A stretch of DNA of 64,000 nt from Leptothoe kymatousa TAU-MAC 1615. GTDB taxonomy: Bacteria > Cyanobacteriota > Cyanobacteriia > Phormidesmidales > Phormidesmidaceae. Below the pieces are notes generated by a model, which was not told the origin of the DNA, ran no database searches, and saw only the letters and a program-made list of their open reading frames with translations. The number at the start of each line of letters is the position of its first letter. Position 1 is the stretch's first letter. Position numbers and translations under genes: made by a program. Shown here piece by piece: positions 47,450 through 55,769 of this stretch. The stretch is taken from NCBI RefSeq assembly GCF_018739865.1, contig NZ_JADOER010000003.1:166559-230558 (forward strand), written 5' to 3'.

Positions 47450-48895
47450 TTATCGACCGACTAATTTTGCTGGAGTAGGTCGCGATTTTTGAGTGGCACT
47501 GTACAGACGATAGGTATTATCACGGCGAGTTTCGACATCATCCACGGCAATGCGTTCCACATAGTTGACCTTGACTTCTTCGAGAAAGTCATTGATCAAC
47601 CCTTGCAACTCATTAAGCGTATTACCCTGCTGTAGTTCTTCTCGAAAGTGATGGCCAAAGCTCTCCACTAGTTTCCCCATCAGAGCTGCGCCCTTTTCGT
47701 CGGAGAGCGCTTGCCGCAGGCTCCCGTACAGATTTTTTGATACTTCTGCGGAAATTTGATGGGTAATTTGCTCAGAGATATTGGTGAACCCTGGCAGGAT
47801 TTTTAACCCTTGATAGGCGGGCGCCTGGGATAGGGCACCGGTGAAGGTATGGCTGAGTACATCATCCACTTCCGGTTTAATTTCGGGCAAAATTTTATCC
47901 ACTAGAATCTCACTCAGCCGCTGGGCAATGGTTTGAACCTCATCCACATCATTGAGGTCAATGTAATTTTCGTTACCTGAGGTGAGTTCAAAGACCCAGC
48001 GACTGATTTGACCTTCTTTAATTAGATTCTGCGACTGATCGATTAAACGCAAAAAGACGACTTCTGTGAGTTCTACTGCAAACTGACTAATCAAGATGCG
48101 GTTAATGCGACCTTGAATGGGATCTAAATGGGATAGTTGAGCTTGATTGGAACGCACCACCACTGGCACGACTCGCAACCAGCGCCAGAATGGCAGGAAT
48201 AATGGCACATCATAAATACGCCACAGCATGGCATCAAACCAGGTGGTATTTTCGTGGCGGCGGCTGAGGAAATAGGTACGGGCTAAAAATTCAAAGCCAA
48301 AGAGGGCGATAAACGGTAGGTCAATCAGCCAAAATCGATCCTTTGGTAAACCATTAAAGCCAATGCCTCGCCAGTAGTTGGTTTCGATTTTGGGTCGAAT
48401 TTGCTGTTCAAAAAAGTCGATTTCATCGGCCCAGCCCTTTTGTAGATAGGCGGGACTCCAAAAGGTACGAAAGGCATCTTTTGATGAGTTATCTTGCTCG
48501 GTGCGATCGCGCATTTCCTTTTTAATGCGCTCCAAAGTCCCCGACTTATTGGCTACCGCAAAGGGATTTTCATCAATGAGGTCAATGCTGCTGGACCGTA
48601 AATTGGCCAGCTGCCGTTGCGCGCTGCGGGAGTCTAACCCTTCACTTTCCAGCGTGTCCTTCAGGGCATCCACATCAGCCAAATAGGTGGCCGTCACTCG
48701 GTGCTCTTCGATGCCTTTGAAGGTTTGACCGTACCAGGTGGTCGGTGTCGGCAGCACCGTAAAGTAAACATCACGAAAGCGAATATAGCTGAGGTCAAAG
48801 GCAACCAGGATGAGGTTAGCGGTTGCGATCGCAACCATCAAACGCTCAAACCATAGCTGAAACGTACGACGACGGGTAGATCGAGAAAAAGCCAT
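47450..48895 (-). CDS. Membrane protein of unknown function
   Basis: A ~481-aa protein starting MAFSRSTRRRTFQLWFERL (ATG at 48895; the frame is open six codons further). One helix near the N-terminus (LMVAIATANLILVAFDLSYI), one near residue 190 (FWLIDLPFIALFGFEFLARTYF) and a possible third (LFLPFWRWLRVVPVVV). The segment around these resembles voltage-sensor S3-S4 layouts, but the arginine pattern is weak. The C-terminal half is soluble and helical. It appears to be a conserved cyanobacterial protein, by general likeness only; role unknown. Confidence 0.75.
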   Translation of the reverse strand: MAFSRSTRRRTFQLWFERLMVAIATANLILVAFDLSYIRFRDVYFTVLPTPTTWYGQTFKGIEEHRVTATYLADVDALKDTLESEGLDSRSAQRQLANLRSSSIDLIDENPFAVANKSGTLERIKKEMRDRTEQDNSSKDAFRTFWSPAYLQKGWADEIDFFEQQIRPKIETNYWRGIGFNGLPKDRFWLIDLPFIALFGFEFLARTYFLSRRHENTTWFDAMLWRIYDVPLFLPFWRWLRVVPVVVRSNQAQLSHLDPIQGRINRILISQFAVELTEVVFLRLIDQSQNLIKEGQISRWVFELTSGNENYIDLNDVDEVQTIAQRLSEILVDKILPEIKPEVDDVLSHTFTGALSQAPAYQGLKILPGFTNISEQITHQISAEVSKNLYGSLRQALSDEKGAALMGKLVESFGHHFREELQQGNTLNELQGLINDFLEEVKVNYVERIAVDDVETRRDNTYRLYSATQKSRPTPAKLVGR

Positions 48896-49115
48896 AGCGG
48901 GGCAACACAGCACACAAACACCATCACAGCCAAGTTAAGCCCAGAAGCATTTTCGACGGAAAAGCATCAGCACCCAACAAGCGTATACCCAGCCTAGCGG
49001 CCCATCGCAGCAAGGATGCGTAAGCCACGATAGACTTAAACATGTCACGAAACATTACTTAACAAACACCTGGGTGGGCCATCCACTCTTAAAACCACGT
49101 CCTTTGAATTTACCC

Positions 49116-50006
49116 ATGACCATCGCAGCTACTCCCGCCATCGGCAACACCTGGACTTGGCGAGACTTCACCGTCTACTACGTCCGTGCAGGGGAATCCC
49201 ACAGCGATCGCCCACCGTTGCTCATGGTGCATGGGTTCGGAGCATCCACCGACCATTGGTCTAAAAATATTGCCGAACTCCAGCAAGATTTTGAAGTGTG
49301 GGCCATCGACCTAATCGGGTTTGGTCGCTCCTCCAAACCCTCTGGCGGCTACAGTTCTGACCTATGGCGCGACCAGCTCAGCGACTTTATTGAGCACGTC
49401 ATTGGCCGCCCCGCAGTGATTGCAGGCAATTCGATTGGTGGCTATAGCTGCCTATTTACAGCAGCGACTCGCCCCCAGTGGGTCCAAGGGGCAGTGTTGC
49501 TCAACGGCGTCGGCTCATTTAAGGATCAAATGCCGACGCAGGCACCCAGTCCCTGGAAAAAGGCCATGGGTGACCTAATTAAAAACATTATCCTCAGTCC
49601 AATTCCCAGCTGGTTTGTTTTCCAGTTTGTAAAAAAGAAGTCTTATATTCGCAAGACGCTAAAACAGGTATATGTCAATCAGGATGCCGTTACCGAAGAA
49701 CTGATTGAGAACATTTATCGTCCAGCCACTGACCCCGAAGCGCCCGCTGCGTTCGCGGCCTTATTCAAAGCTCCCAGGGGCGAGCGCGTAGATGTCCTGT
49801 TGTCGCAGTTAGAAAGACCGTTGTTGTTGCTGTGGGGCACCAAGGACCCTTGGATGAACTGTGAACAGCGCAGCGAGTTATTTAGAAAGTATTACAGCGA
49901 TATTGAAGAGCATTTTTTAGAAGCGGGCCATTGTCCCCATGACGATCGCCCCGAACTCGTCAATCCCCGCATCAAAAATTGGGTGCTTGAAACCGTTTTG
50001 CCATAG
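49116..50006 (+). CDS. Alpha/beta hydrolase
   Basis: A 296-aa alpha/beta-fold enzyme. The oxyanion segment LLMVHGFGAS, the nucleophile elbow AGNSIGGYS (serine at about 103), an acid probably in LLLWGTKDPWMN and the histidine in FLEAGHCPHDD form the expected triad. I chose the ATG at 49116 over a GTG at 49074. Members of this branch in cyanobacteria and plastids include pheophytinase- and esterase-like proteins; the substrate is not predictable. Monocistronic. Confidence 0.88.
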   Translation: MTIAATPAIGNTWTWRDFTVYYVRAGESHSDRPPLLMVHGFGASTDHWSKNIAELQQDFEVWAIDLIGFGRSSKPSGGYSSDLWRDQLSDFIEHVIGRPAVIAGNSIGGYSCLFTAATRPQWVQGAVLLNGVGSFKDQMPTQAPSPWKKAMGDLIKNIILSPIPSWFVFQFVKKKSYIRKTLKQVYVNQDAVTEELIENIYRPATDPEAPAAFAALFKAPRGERVDVLLSQLERPLLLLWGTKDPWMNCEQRSELFRKYYSDIEEHFLEAGHCPHDDRPELVNPRIKNWVLETVLP

Positions 50007-50305
50007 ATAAGCAAATAGATAAGCAAAATGGTTGCCTAAATTCAGGTGCGCAGCCAAGCCCCCCTTAGGCTGCCAAAGCTTTACCAAGCTCCCCAGGCAC
50101 AGCGCAAAAAGGCAAAAAACGAGTTTGCCCAGCAGCTGCCCCAGTCATACCGACATCCCCCCAGCCAGCCGCATCGCCTCTACAAAGACGGGATGCCAGC
50201 ATTTACAATGGATTCAGGGAACCTAATCAATTTCACAAAATCAATCAATATCCACCAGCGCGTTCATCCACCGTAATCGTCGAAGGCCCAAGGAAAATAG
50301 AGTCA
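50007..50305. other. 299-bp spacer, nothing recognised
   Basis: Short overlapping ORFs only, with proline/glutamine-rich translations and no start signals. No RNA or repeat is evident. Confidence 0.35.
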
Positions 50306-50986
50306 ATGGCACAGAACTGGAAGCAACCATTATCGACATTACGGGACATCATCCTCACTAGCTGCATCAAGCTAGGGCTGATGCCATGGATTACATGGTT
50401 AATCCGCAGACACATCCAGCGCAACACAGCTAGCCTACCCCCACAGCCAGCCCCCAGTACCACCTCCGAGGGCGGCACCATTCAAGACCATGGCACTGGC
50501 TCCACCTGGTATGCCTGGTTCAATGATAATATCGACGATTTCTATACCGCCGACCCGGCAGAAGCAGCCCAGCCGCTAGACCCGACCGACCTAGTTAACT
50601 CACTGCTCAACAATCAAGTTACCCTTTGGCACCATCCCGAATTTGCCCCCTGGCTCGTCGCCTTAACCGAACCCGCTTTTTACCAATGGCCAGCTGAAAT
50701 CCCATTGGGGGATGAACTCACCCAACCGCAACAGGTCAGTTCACCGGCCACACAACAACAGCTCGCCAAAGCTTTGCGCAGTTTGCCACCGGAACTCATC
50801 CATAATATTCACATCCAAGAATTGGTGTTGATGTACCTCGGCGCAGGTTATGACCTATTAGAACAACTTTCAACCACACCCTTGGCGACGGCAACAAAAC
50901 AAGAGCGGGCAAAACGCCATCAAGAACGGTACGAAAAAGACACAACCCCTGGGAATGCAGAAATAGAATGGCCACAATCGGAGTAA
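50306..50986 (+). CDS. Hypothetical protein
   Basis: A 226-aa protein of unknown family. The N-terminus has one amphipathic or weakly hydrophobic stretch (IILTSCIKLGLMPWITWLI), then a proline-rich linker, and a soluble region with several aromatic-rich turns (STWYAWFNDNIDDFYT, LWHHPEFAPWLVAL). The C-terminus is highly charged (KQERAKRHQERYEKD). No catalytic motif is visible. The frame is long and free of rare features, so it is likely a gene, but evidence is limited. Confidence 0.5.
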   Translation: MAQNWKQPLSTLRDIILTSCIKLGLMPWITWLIRRHIQRNTASLPPQPAPSTTSEGGTIQDHGTGSTWYAWFNDNIDDFYTADPAEAAQPLDPTDLVNSLLNNQVTLWHHPEFAPWLVALTEPAFYQWPAEIPLGDELTQPQQVSSPATQQQLAKALRSLPPELIHNIHIQELVLMYLGAGYDLLEQLSTTPLATATKQERAKRHQERYEKDTTPGNAEIEWPQSE

Positions 50987-51186
50987 AGAGATACTGGCCC
51001 AGCCGATAGATACATGGCAGTCATGACAAAGCCTCCAACCAAGGGCTAGAGGTCTTGGCAATGCGTATTAGGGAAAAGGAAAGATTGGTTTTCCCATAAA
51101 GAGAAAAGGGTGCCCTGGGAATGAAGCTTCACCGATAAACGGAGATGGCAAAAGACACCCAAACCTAACTGAACAACAAGTTTGCT

Positions 51187-51492
51187 TTAGCGCACCACAG
51201 CCTTGCTGCGAACATCCAAGCCATTGAGTCGCTCGGACTGAATATCTTCAACAGCTTTGTTACGAATATCCAACCCTGACAGACGAGTAGATTGAATATC
51301 TTCAACAGCTTTCGACTGATTGTTCAGGTGCTCAATGCGTAGCTTGTGAACAGTATTTTTATTGCGACGGTCAAAGGATTCTAAGCGAGTTTCTTGAAAA
51401 GATAGTGTAGTGGGTTCGATGGCGGCAGCCACAGGTGCGATCGCAGCAGCAGCAACAAGAACCGTTAAAGCGGAAAGCAGTGTGCGTTTCAT
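51187..51492 (-). CDS. Small exported protein with internal repeats
   Basis: A 101-aa protein. The ATG at 51492 has AAGGAG 8 nt upstream and opens a signal peptide (MKRTLLSALTVLVAAAAIAP-VAAA). The mature part is helical and repetitive: the unit SKAVEDIQSxRLSGLDIRN occurs twice with a third partial copy, around a ~18-residue period (KAVEDIQSTRLSGLDIRN / KAVEDIQSERLNGLDVRS). Function unknown; it could form a coiled periplasmic fibre or anchor. Followed by no obvious partner. Confidence 0.75.
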   Translation of the reverse strand: MKRTLLSALTVLVAAAAIAPVAAAIEPTTLSFQETRLESFDRRNKNTVHKLRIEHLNNQSKAVEDIQSTRLSGLDIRNKAVEDIQSERLNGLDVRSKAVVR

Positions 51493-51746
51493 GGTTAAAG
51501 CTCCTTCAAGACTCAGTGCATAACCTTCATTGATTACAAGCATGCCGCCCTGACCTGAACGGCATCTGACCCGCACCTGAAACTTGATTAAGGGCTTTCT
51601 GAGAATAACTGAGTCTAGCCAGTGATCTAGATCACCCTAGAAGAATGGACACAAGATATAGCGCAAGACGGCGCCCGCATCATGGAAGCAACAGACAGCA
51701 GCGACTATGCCCCTCGACTAATGGAATGGTAATCAAAGCCGCCGCT

Positions 51747-51923
51747 CTAATAGTCGTAATCATAATCATCCGCACCAGACTGCAACGCCTCTAATTTATC
51801 CCGCAGCAACTCAAACGGAATTGATTGTATCTCCATCCCCCTAGCACCATAAGCATCACAGGCAATGGTTAGGGCATCCATTAATCGCTGCAGTTCCGCA
51901 TCAGTCACTTCAATTGTGATCAT
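51747..51923 (-). CDS. Small acidic protein, 58 aa
   Basis: Starts at ATG 51923 with a weak AGGGGTG 10 nt upstream: MITIEVTDAELQRLMDALTI..., ending GADDYDYDY. It is predicted to be mostly helical and acidic with an unusual D/Y tail. No known domain. A terminator-like hairpin lies just upstream, inside its probable leader, which could act as an attenuator. Confidence 0.55.
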   Translation of the reverse strand: MITIEVTDAELQRLMDALTIACDAYGARGMEIQSIPFELLRDKLEALQSGADDYDYDY

Positions 51924-51956
51924 CGAAATTTTCACCCCTATGTAATACCAACAGCA

Positions 51957-51992
51957 AAAAGCGCTGAAGTTGATAACAACTTCAGCGCTTTT
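51957..51992. terminator. 16-bp terminator-like hairpin
   Basis: AAAAGCGCTGAAGTTG (51957-51972) pairs exactly with 51977-51992, 4-nt loop. Poly-A on one side and poly-T on the other make it a terminator on either strand. On the minus strand it lies 33 nt before the start codon of the 58-aa gene, with no called minus-strand gene upstream. Confidence 0.8.
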
Positions 51993-52003
51993 CAATACCC
52001 CCA

Positions 52004-52032
52004 GGGGAATTCGAAGATTCGACAGCTTCCCC
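52004..52032. repeat. Second hairpin next to the terminator-like stem
   Basis: GGGGAA (52004-52009) pairs with TTCCCC (52027-52032), and CGAA/TTCG can pair inside. With the hairpin at 51957-51992 it suggests a structured minus-strand transcript. The rest of 51924-52339 shows nothing else. Confidence 0.4.
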
Positions 52033-52339
52033 CAGAACACTGATTATCAGTTGCTTTGGGCCATGAGCTTAAAGCCATGCCTAAAATTTAGCCTAATTCC
52101 CGCCCAGGCAATTCCTATGTATAGAAACATAAAGGGCTCAAAACTCACCGGTTTCCTGGGCGGAATTGAGCAGGTTTGAACTTTGCACGGACGGTAGCCT
52201 ATCTATTACTGTAATGCCCGAGGCCACATAGATTCGGTCAATGGCCTTGGCCCTTTGTGGAAGGGGCAATTTATCTGCAGGTAAATTTGCCATACTAAAT
52301 CTACTGATACATCAGCCGTTTTCCCGTGGGGGGCCTGCT

Positions 52340-52891
52340 ATGACCGTCACCACTTACAAATGGACTATCGACCGTTATCACCAGGCCATTCAAGCTGGTG
52401 TATTTGACGATCAGCCGGTTGAGCTATTACGCGGAGAGCTGATCATTATGCCGCCAGAGGGTGAACCTCATGCTTATTACAACCGAGAAGCGGGGGACTA
52501 CCTGCGGGCCTTACTGGGCACTTGGGCAAAAGTGAGTGAAGCTCATCCCATCACCCTCAGCGACGATTCTGAGCCAATCCCCGACCTGGCGATCATCAAA
52601 CCGTTGGGGCCTGTTTATTTAGACCATCACCCCTATCCCGGCGATATCCACTGGCTTATAGAATTTTCTAACGCTACCCTGACCAAGGACCTGACCACCA
52701 AGAAAAGTGCCTACGCCACATCGGGCATCCAGGAATATTGGGTGGTCAATTTGAAAGATAAGCAGCTCCATATTTTCAAAAATTTGCAGGATGGGGAATA
52801 TACCTCGGAAAACGTGCAGAAGGCTGGCACCATCTCGCCAATCGCGTTTCAGGATGTCGAAATTCAGGTCAATCGTCTGATGACTCCATAA
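52340..52891 (+). CDS. Uma2-family (DUF820) restriction-endonuclease-fold protein
   Basis: A 183-aa protein of the large cyanobacterial Uma2 group. Features: YKWTIDRYHQAIQAGVFDDQPVELLRGELIIMPP at the N-terminus, a PD-(D/E)xK core with the aspartate in PIPDLAII, the E of HWLIEFSNATLTKDLTTKKSAYATSGIQEYWVVNL and the downstream K. I start at the ATG 52340; the frame is open upstream. Such proteins often occur near mobile DNA and in many copies; their target is unknown. Confidence 0.9.
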   Translation: MTVTTYKWTIDRYHQAIQAGVFDDQPVELLRGELIIMPPEGEPHAYYNREAGDYLRALLGTWAKVSEAHPITLSDDSEPIPDLAIIKPLGPVYLDHHPYPGDIHWLIEFSNATLTKDLTTKKSAYATSGIQEYWVVNLKDKQLHIFKNLQDGEYTSENVQKAGTISPIAFQDVEIQVNRLMTP

Positions 52892-53177
52892 AGTGCTTAT
52901 CTGGCCCATGGATAAGCATCATTTATTTATCAGGGGGTGCCGATCTCGCAGCAGCCCACGAAGCCCACTATCTAGCTCTATCCACCAGCGCTCTAACTTG
53001 AAAGCCGACAATCTTTCGCTTGCTAGCCCCGTTGCTTACGGTTGACTCATCCACAACAGCATTAAAAGAAAAAACGGGCCTAGCGATGCTGAGACCCGTT
53101 TTTAATTTGAGATTATCTTGGCGTAAGAATACCCTATTCGAATTGAAAATCTTTCTCTCAGTTAGAAATAGGCTAAC
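52892..53177. other. Spacer between the Uma2 gene and the insertion sequence
   Basis: Contains the terminator at 53070-53103. No other feature is seen. Confidence 0.4.
53070..53103 (+). terminator. Terminator downstream of the Uma2 gene
   Basis: AAAAACGGG (53070-53078) pairs with CCCGTTTTT (53095-53103), with an inner CTAGC/GCTGAG partial stem. T-run present. Confidence 0.8.
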
Positions 53178-54353
53178 TCAGATCTTGCACCATTCTTGAT
53201 AAGCCCAGTCAGGCAATGAGTGAATACCAATCTCAAACCCAAACTGGGCTGCGATATCAGCGCTATTTTGGAGATAGTTGAGTAGCGCAAACCAATAGAC
53301 AGAGGGGACTAGCTTCTTGCGAGCAATCTGACAGGAGACTTTCCAATCAAGATCAGGAAACCAGGCCCATCGGTCCATCCAATGCGCTAACAGATAAGCA
53401 ATCAGTGACAGGATTAGCCATCGATAGACGCCTAATTTGGTCCCTTGACCAAAACAGTGCAATCCAAATTGATGCTTAGCGGTTTTGAAAAATCCCTCAA
53501 TGGCCCAGCGTTTGCGGCCTAAGCGAATAAGGTAGGTCCCTGAATACGGATAGGTGGAGACAACAAAGCGTAACTCCCGTTTACCCTCCGCACGTTTGAG
53601 CCAAAACCAGGATAGGGTCACCGGGTAATCGATATCGGTTAATCGGACCTGCAGTCCCCGCTTGGCTTGGCGATAGAGGTCTTTAATCGAGCGACCATCT
53701 TTCAGGGTCCGATTCGCACGCATGCCGACCACCCCTCGCCAAGACCGTTTTCGAACCGCGTTGAGAAACTCAACCGTGCCAAACTCCGTATCCCCTTGGA
53801 CAATGACACATCGCCCCTGAACCAATCGCTTGGGCACGGTTGCGAGTAATTTACACGCTAACTGAACTGGACTGGGGTAGCCTTTGCCTCGCCATACCCG
53901 AAAGCTCCAGGGCACTCGCCACTCCCCCACGACTAGATACAGGATAACGACATGTAATCCCCGTTTAGCATTGAGTATGCGCACCCAAGGGTCAGGCTCA
54001 TGAGCACTATCAGTTGGGGTACTCAGATGCTTAAACTTACCGCTCTTTTCTAAGGTCGTTAAGTCCACTAATAGTCGAATGGGAACACTCGGATGCGGCG
54101 GGTGCTTGGCAATCTGCCCCACAATAGCCTGACGGACGGCCCGAATCACCTGACGCGTTGACCACCCATAACGATTGAGAAATCGGCTTAATGAACTCGC
54201 TGATTTCACCGGGGTATGTTGGGGCAACGCATGGCCTTGTGTCTCTAAAAACAGACCTAGCAGAGCATTGAGACTCGCTTTTTGATACACACTGGGCATC
54301 AGTTCGCGCAGCGTATACACTAGCTCTTGGGCGTGTTGAAGAATCGTTTGCAT
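53178..54353 (-). CDS. IS4-superfamily (IS701-like) DDE transposase
   Basis: A full-length, intact transposase of 391 aa. The DDE residues fit LLVDLTTL (first D), VIVQGDTEFG (second D) and IEGFFKTAKHQFGL (E in the Y/W-x-x-E-x-x-F-K context). The last codons (W-C-K-I-stop) lie within the left terminal repeat; the TGA stop at 53178-53180 is at or just outside the element boundary. No frameshift or stop interrupts it, so the element may still be active. Confidence 0.92.
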   Translation of the reverse strand: MQTILQHAQELVYTLRELMPSVYQKASLNALLGLFLETQGHALPQHTPVKSASSLSRFLNRYGWSTRQVIRAVRQAIVGQIAKHPPHPSVPIRLLVDLTTLEKSGKFKHLSTPTDSAHEPDPWVRILNAKRGLHVVILYLVVGEWRVPWSFRVWRGKGYPSPVQLACKLLATVPKRLVQGRCVIVQGDTEFGTVEFLNAVRKRSWRGVVGMRANRTLKDGRSIKDLYRQAKRGLQVRLTDIDYPVTLSWFWLKRAEGKRELRFVVSTYPYSGTYLIRLGRKRWAIEGFFKTAKHQFGLHCFGQGTKLGVYRWLILSLIAYLLAHWMDRWAWFPDLDWKVSCQIARKKLVPSVYWFALLNYLQNSADIAAQFGFEIGIHSLPDWAYQEWCKI

Positions 54354-54434
54354 AACCGGTTTTTCTGTTTGGTTACGCCCGTTTTTTCAAACTTTTGCCA
54401 ATTTGGCAAGCCTTATTGAGAGTGGTGCAAGATC
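53181..54434. mobile_element. Insertion sequence, ~1.25 kb, complete
   Basis: Imperfect terminal inverted repeats: left from 53180 and right ending at 54435 match at 21 of 24 positions, with AGATCTTGCACCA identical. The transposase gene fills the element. A possible 3-bp TCA repeat flanks it at 53178-53180 and 54435-54437. Boundaries are uncertain by 1-3 bp. Confidence 0.8.
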
Positions 54435-54536
54435 TCAGTAATCTCAGTATTATGGGAAATCAGAAGAGAAGATTCTGATGCAGAGAAATCGTACCTTTTT
54501 AGATAATTAGTTGCAGAGGTTACAGTAACTTGATTC

Positions 54537-54728
54537 ATGGTGAGTAACATGACCACACGCTACAATCCTTCTATTAGTGAAGAGCCTCGATACCAGGTTA
54601 CACAGCCTATTGATCGGAAAGCACAAGAATCAATTTTAGATTGGTTAGACCGTATGGGTCGGTTGTTACCACATGCAATAGATAACTCTCAAGTCGAGGC
54701 CATATCTAGAAAAGACAAAGGCCAATAA
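54537..54728 (+). CDS. Small conserved-looking protein (DUF3134-like)
   Basis: A 63-aa protein: MVSNMTTRYNPSISEEPRYQV..., with ILDWLDRMGRLLPHAIDN near the C-terminus. The EPRYQVTQPI...ESILDWL pattern resembles the cyanobacterial DUF3134 family as I remember it, but I cannot verify. A second in-frame ATG at 54549 may be the real start. It lies between two transposase genes and could be an original gene of this locus interrupted around by insertions. Confidence 0.6.
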   Translation: MVSNMTTRYNPSISEEPRYQVTQPIDRKAQESILDWLDRMGRLLPHAIDNSQVEAISRKDKGQ

Positions 54729-54748
54729 AGTGAGTTCGTAAACTGATT

Positions 54749-55147
54749 TTAAACAACTTGGAACGTCTTTAACGTCCACCGTCGTCGCTTGTCGGTTAAA
54801 CGACGCAGCATCAAGCGAATCATCACCACATGCACAATCCCCTCATGGTTCTCTGGTAACATATTATAGTCTCGGCACAGATGTCTCGCTTTGTCTGACC
54901 AACAAAACGTTCGCTCAACCACCCACCGATGAGGGGCAGGGCCGAAACTCTCTCCTGACTTTATTGTTATTGTCCTCCTAAAATACAGCGATGAGCTTGG
55001 TCTAAGTTCTCTCTTAAGTCTTCCGTAAGGCTTGGTCAAAAACACTTTCCCGATTCTCACATCGGCCTCTAACACAGGCTCTAGAGTCACTACGACTGAC
55101 TTCACATCGGCCATGTTAGCCGTACGAACCCAACAGTTCAACACCAT
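54749..55147 (-). pseudogene. IS5-family transposase remnant
   Basis: Only the C-terminal third of an IS5-type transposase is recognisable: GPAPHRWVVERTFCWSDKARHLCRDYNMLPENHEG...MIRLMLRRL, with the catalytic E in WVVERTF. Upstream in frame, ADVKSVVVTLEPVLEADVRIGKVFL looks like the middle of the protein but with apparent sequence loss and a shift between segments; the N-terminal half is absent. It ends next to an NB-ARC gene fragment on the other strand. Confidence 0.8.
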
Positions 55148-55158
55148 GCCTAAGGTGT

Positions 55159-55446
55159 CAACTCCTGGCAGGCGAAAAACTACCCCCTAACTACGTCCCT
55201 CGTCTGGAGCCGTTTAATGCCGTCAAGAACATTCTATTAACCGGGACTCAATCTGAAACCAGTAGTCTGGTGGTCAGCGCCATCTATGGCCTTGGCGGCA
55301 TTGGTAAGTCCGTCTTAGCGGTAGCCTTAGGCGCTGCCCCTGATATTCAGGCGCAATTCCCTGACGGTAGGCTATGGATTCCCCTCTGCCAACAGACCTG
55401 CTGCTCATGTGGGGCGTATCGACATCACACGCTCCAGTCAATCTGA
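55159..55446 (+). pseudogene. NB-ARC ATPase gene fragment
   Basis: An open frame without a start codon, beginning at the end of the IS5 remnant: ...PPNYVPRLEPFNAVKNILL, then SAIYGLGGIGKSVLAVALG (Walker A) and AQFPDGRLWIPL, which matches the first ~75 residues of NB-ARC domains found in cyanobacterial NB-ARC/WD40 or TPR proteins. After W-I-P-L similarity stops and the frame ends at 55446. It is the remains of a STAND gene destroyed by transposition and deletion. Confidence 0.75.
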
Positions 55447-55769
55447 CTCTGACCACGCGATCGCACCACACCTGCCTGCATACCTCTGGGGAAAAACACA
55501 GAAAATAATAACGCCACTACCTGAAGCGTTAAATTGCGTACGGCACAAAACCATTTTTCAACAGGCGTGGGGCGAGATCCTTTAGCTGTGCGTACAGTCA
55601 AAGGCTGTGGGGGCGTGATTCGCGCCTCAGTAGCCTACAAAACAAGGATTTTATGCCACACTGGTATAGAAGTTTATGTGGCTAAGTTAGGCGCTTTTCC
55701 CTAAGAACAAAAGCTGTTGGGAAAGTTGGACACATTTAATACGGCATTCTACCAAGTACTGATTTCGCC
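55447..55769. other. Spacer before the second M23 gene
   Basis: 323 bp, probably the decayed end of the NB-ARC gene plus the promoter of the M23 gene. No readable feature. Confidence 0.35.

Noticed and set aside
52004..52060. tRNA or tmRNA 3' end (TTCGAA-like loop)
   Set aside because: No acceptor stem, anticodon arm or tmRNA features can be formed.
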